Assembly: GCA_032690845.1 (NCBI GenBank)
Contig: CM064426.1
Coordinates: 61,046,631-61,110,630, forward strand
Length of the DNA: 64,000 nucleotides
From: Eleusine coracana subsp. coracana
Taxonomy: Eukaryota; Streptophyta; Magnoliopsida; Poales; Poaceae
Reading direction: 5' to 3'
Part shown: piece by piece, positions 63,587 through 64,000 of the stretch
How the letters are laid out: each line of letters starts with the position of its first letter
Position numbering within the stretch: the first letter of the stretch is position 1
Made by a program: the position numbers and the translations under genes
Notes under the pieces: generated by a model
The model's database searches: none
The model's input: the letters and a program-made list of their open reading frames with translations, nothing else
Told to the model about the DNA's origin: nothing

Positions 63587-64000
63587 CACGAAAATAAATC
63601 TCATGTCATGGAAACATGCTTACAAGATTCATAGATACAAGGCTTGGAAAGCCACTTGAATGAAGTCCTAACACAAGGCTAATGGGAAGAGAGGCACCTC
63701 TTCCACTAACCTTACCTCTCCTTATATAGGCCTAGGGTCTATTGTCCACATGACCACTCTACCCTTGACATACATAACACACCCACCTACCATCGGGGGC
63801 ATAATCGTCCATCTTTTGCTTCATCGCCCGAATGCCATCGAGCCCTTCACGACTTTGCTTCGCCTCGAAGCAAGCTCCGTGATGGTGCCATGTCCACCAC
63901 CAACCACCGCCATCGGTTTTGAGATCCAAACCGGGAAACTGCCTTGCACGCTTCTCAAAACATGACTTCTCGATGTTGACGCGTGTCACCTTGTCCCGCG
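63587..64000 (-). repeat. Element G, truncated 5' LTR (runs off the window)
   Basis: This matches 58863 onward with an offset of 4724 bp and about ten percent differences by eye. About 800 bp of the LTR next to the integrase joint are missing. If the reading is right, the LTR should end near 64780, followed by CAGGT and the rest of F's gag. Confidence 0.72.

Larger units (their letters stand above)
58060..64000 (-). mobile_element. Element G: SIRE/Maximus-type Ty1/copia element, 5' deleted, continuing past window
   Basis: This minus-strand element begins (its 3' end) in F's gag at 58060. The target copy on this side should be CAGGT (58055-58059). The 3' LTR is 58060-60056, with a polypurine tract at 60057-60070. 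A non-coding region, RNase H, RT and the integrase C-terminal part follow. At 63587 sequence matching the LTR from 58863 begins and runs to the window end. This is most simply the 5' LTR after a deletion that removed gag, protease, most integrase and one end of the LTR. Gene order RT after integrase identifies copia. Confidence 0.8.

Overview
This window reads as plant nuclear DNA, most likely from a grass. It holds no recognisable host gene. Almost all of it is LTR retrotransposons stacked inside one another. The lineages present (Athila-type, CRM-type centromeric chromovirus, Tekay/Del-type chromovirus, Tat-type gypsy and SIRE/Maximus-type copia) are those of monocot pericentromeric heterochromatin. 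The grass assignment is an inference from lineage mix and GC-rich LTRs. I see no tRNA or rRNA gene, CRISPR array or bacterial-style operon. The letters A to H below are my own labels.

Layout. The oldest layer is F, a Tat-type element whose gag-pol lies on the minus strand (58059 down to 53222). F also carries an intron-containing accessory ORF on the plus strand, which starts at 32833 and ends at 52709 with two elements lodged in it. An LTR-like remnant of F sits at 713-762 and 31388-31659. B, a pol-less Athila-type element, sits in that remnant at 763-31382 as LTR-internal-LTR-internal-LTR, with a degenerate target-site duplication (CCCGT/CCCAT). Inside B are A and C. A (3501-14181, minus, TSD CCCAC) is a pol-less Athila-type element with two Gag domains in one reading frame, and it carries a solo LTR (7701-11260, TSD TTAGC). 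C (19711-27500, TSD GTTTT) is a full-length but decayed CRM-type element. D (33286-45758, TSD CCAGC) is a young Tekay/Del-type chromovirus in F's accessory ORF. E (46216-50685, minus, TSD AGACC/ACACC) is a CRM-type deletion derivative in the same ORF. G (58060 to the window end, minus) is a SIRE/Maximus-type copia element in F's gag, and it carries a 410 bp solo LTR H (61474-61883, TSD AAGAC).

Most notable observation. Upstream of gag, D carries an intact 331-codon ORF (36745-37740). Its first residues after Met, ARTKQTARKST, match residues 1-11 of the histone H3 tail, including the K4 and K9 contexts. This is followed by an acidic repeat region, a region that looks to me like a double-stranded-RNA-binding fold, and a leucine-heptad segment. 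D's pol ends in a chromodomain, a fold that in other chromoviruses reads methylated H3. So one element appears to encode both an H3-tail mimic and an H3-tail reader. I know of no description of this pair, but I could not search.

How the parts relate. Nesting gives a relative order: F first; then B, D, E and G; then A and C (in B) and H (in G); then the solo LTR in A. Non-autonomous design recurs: A (double Gag only), B (Gag, protease and an extra ORF) and E (Gag-protease joined to the integrase tail) all lack reverse transcriptase and would need enzymes from elsewhere. The premature stops I could assign in C and D fit C-to-T or G-to-A transitions, as expected from decay of methylated DNA.
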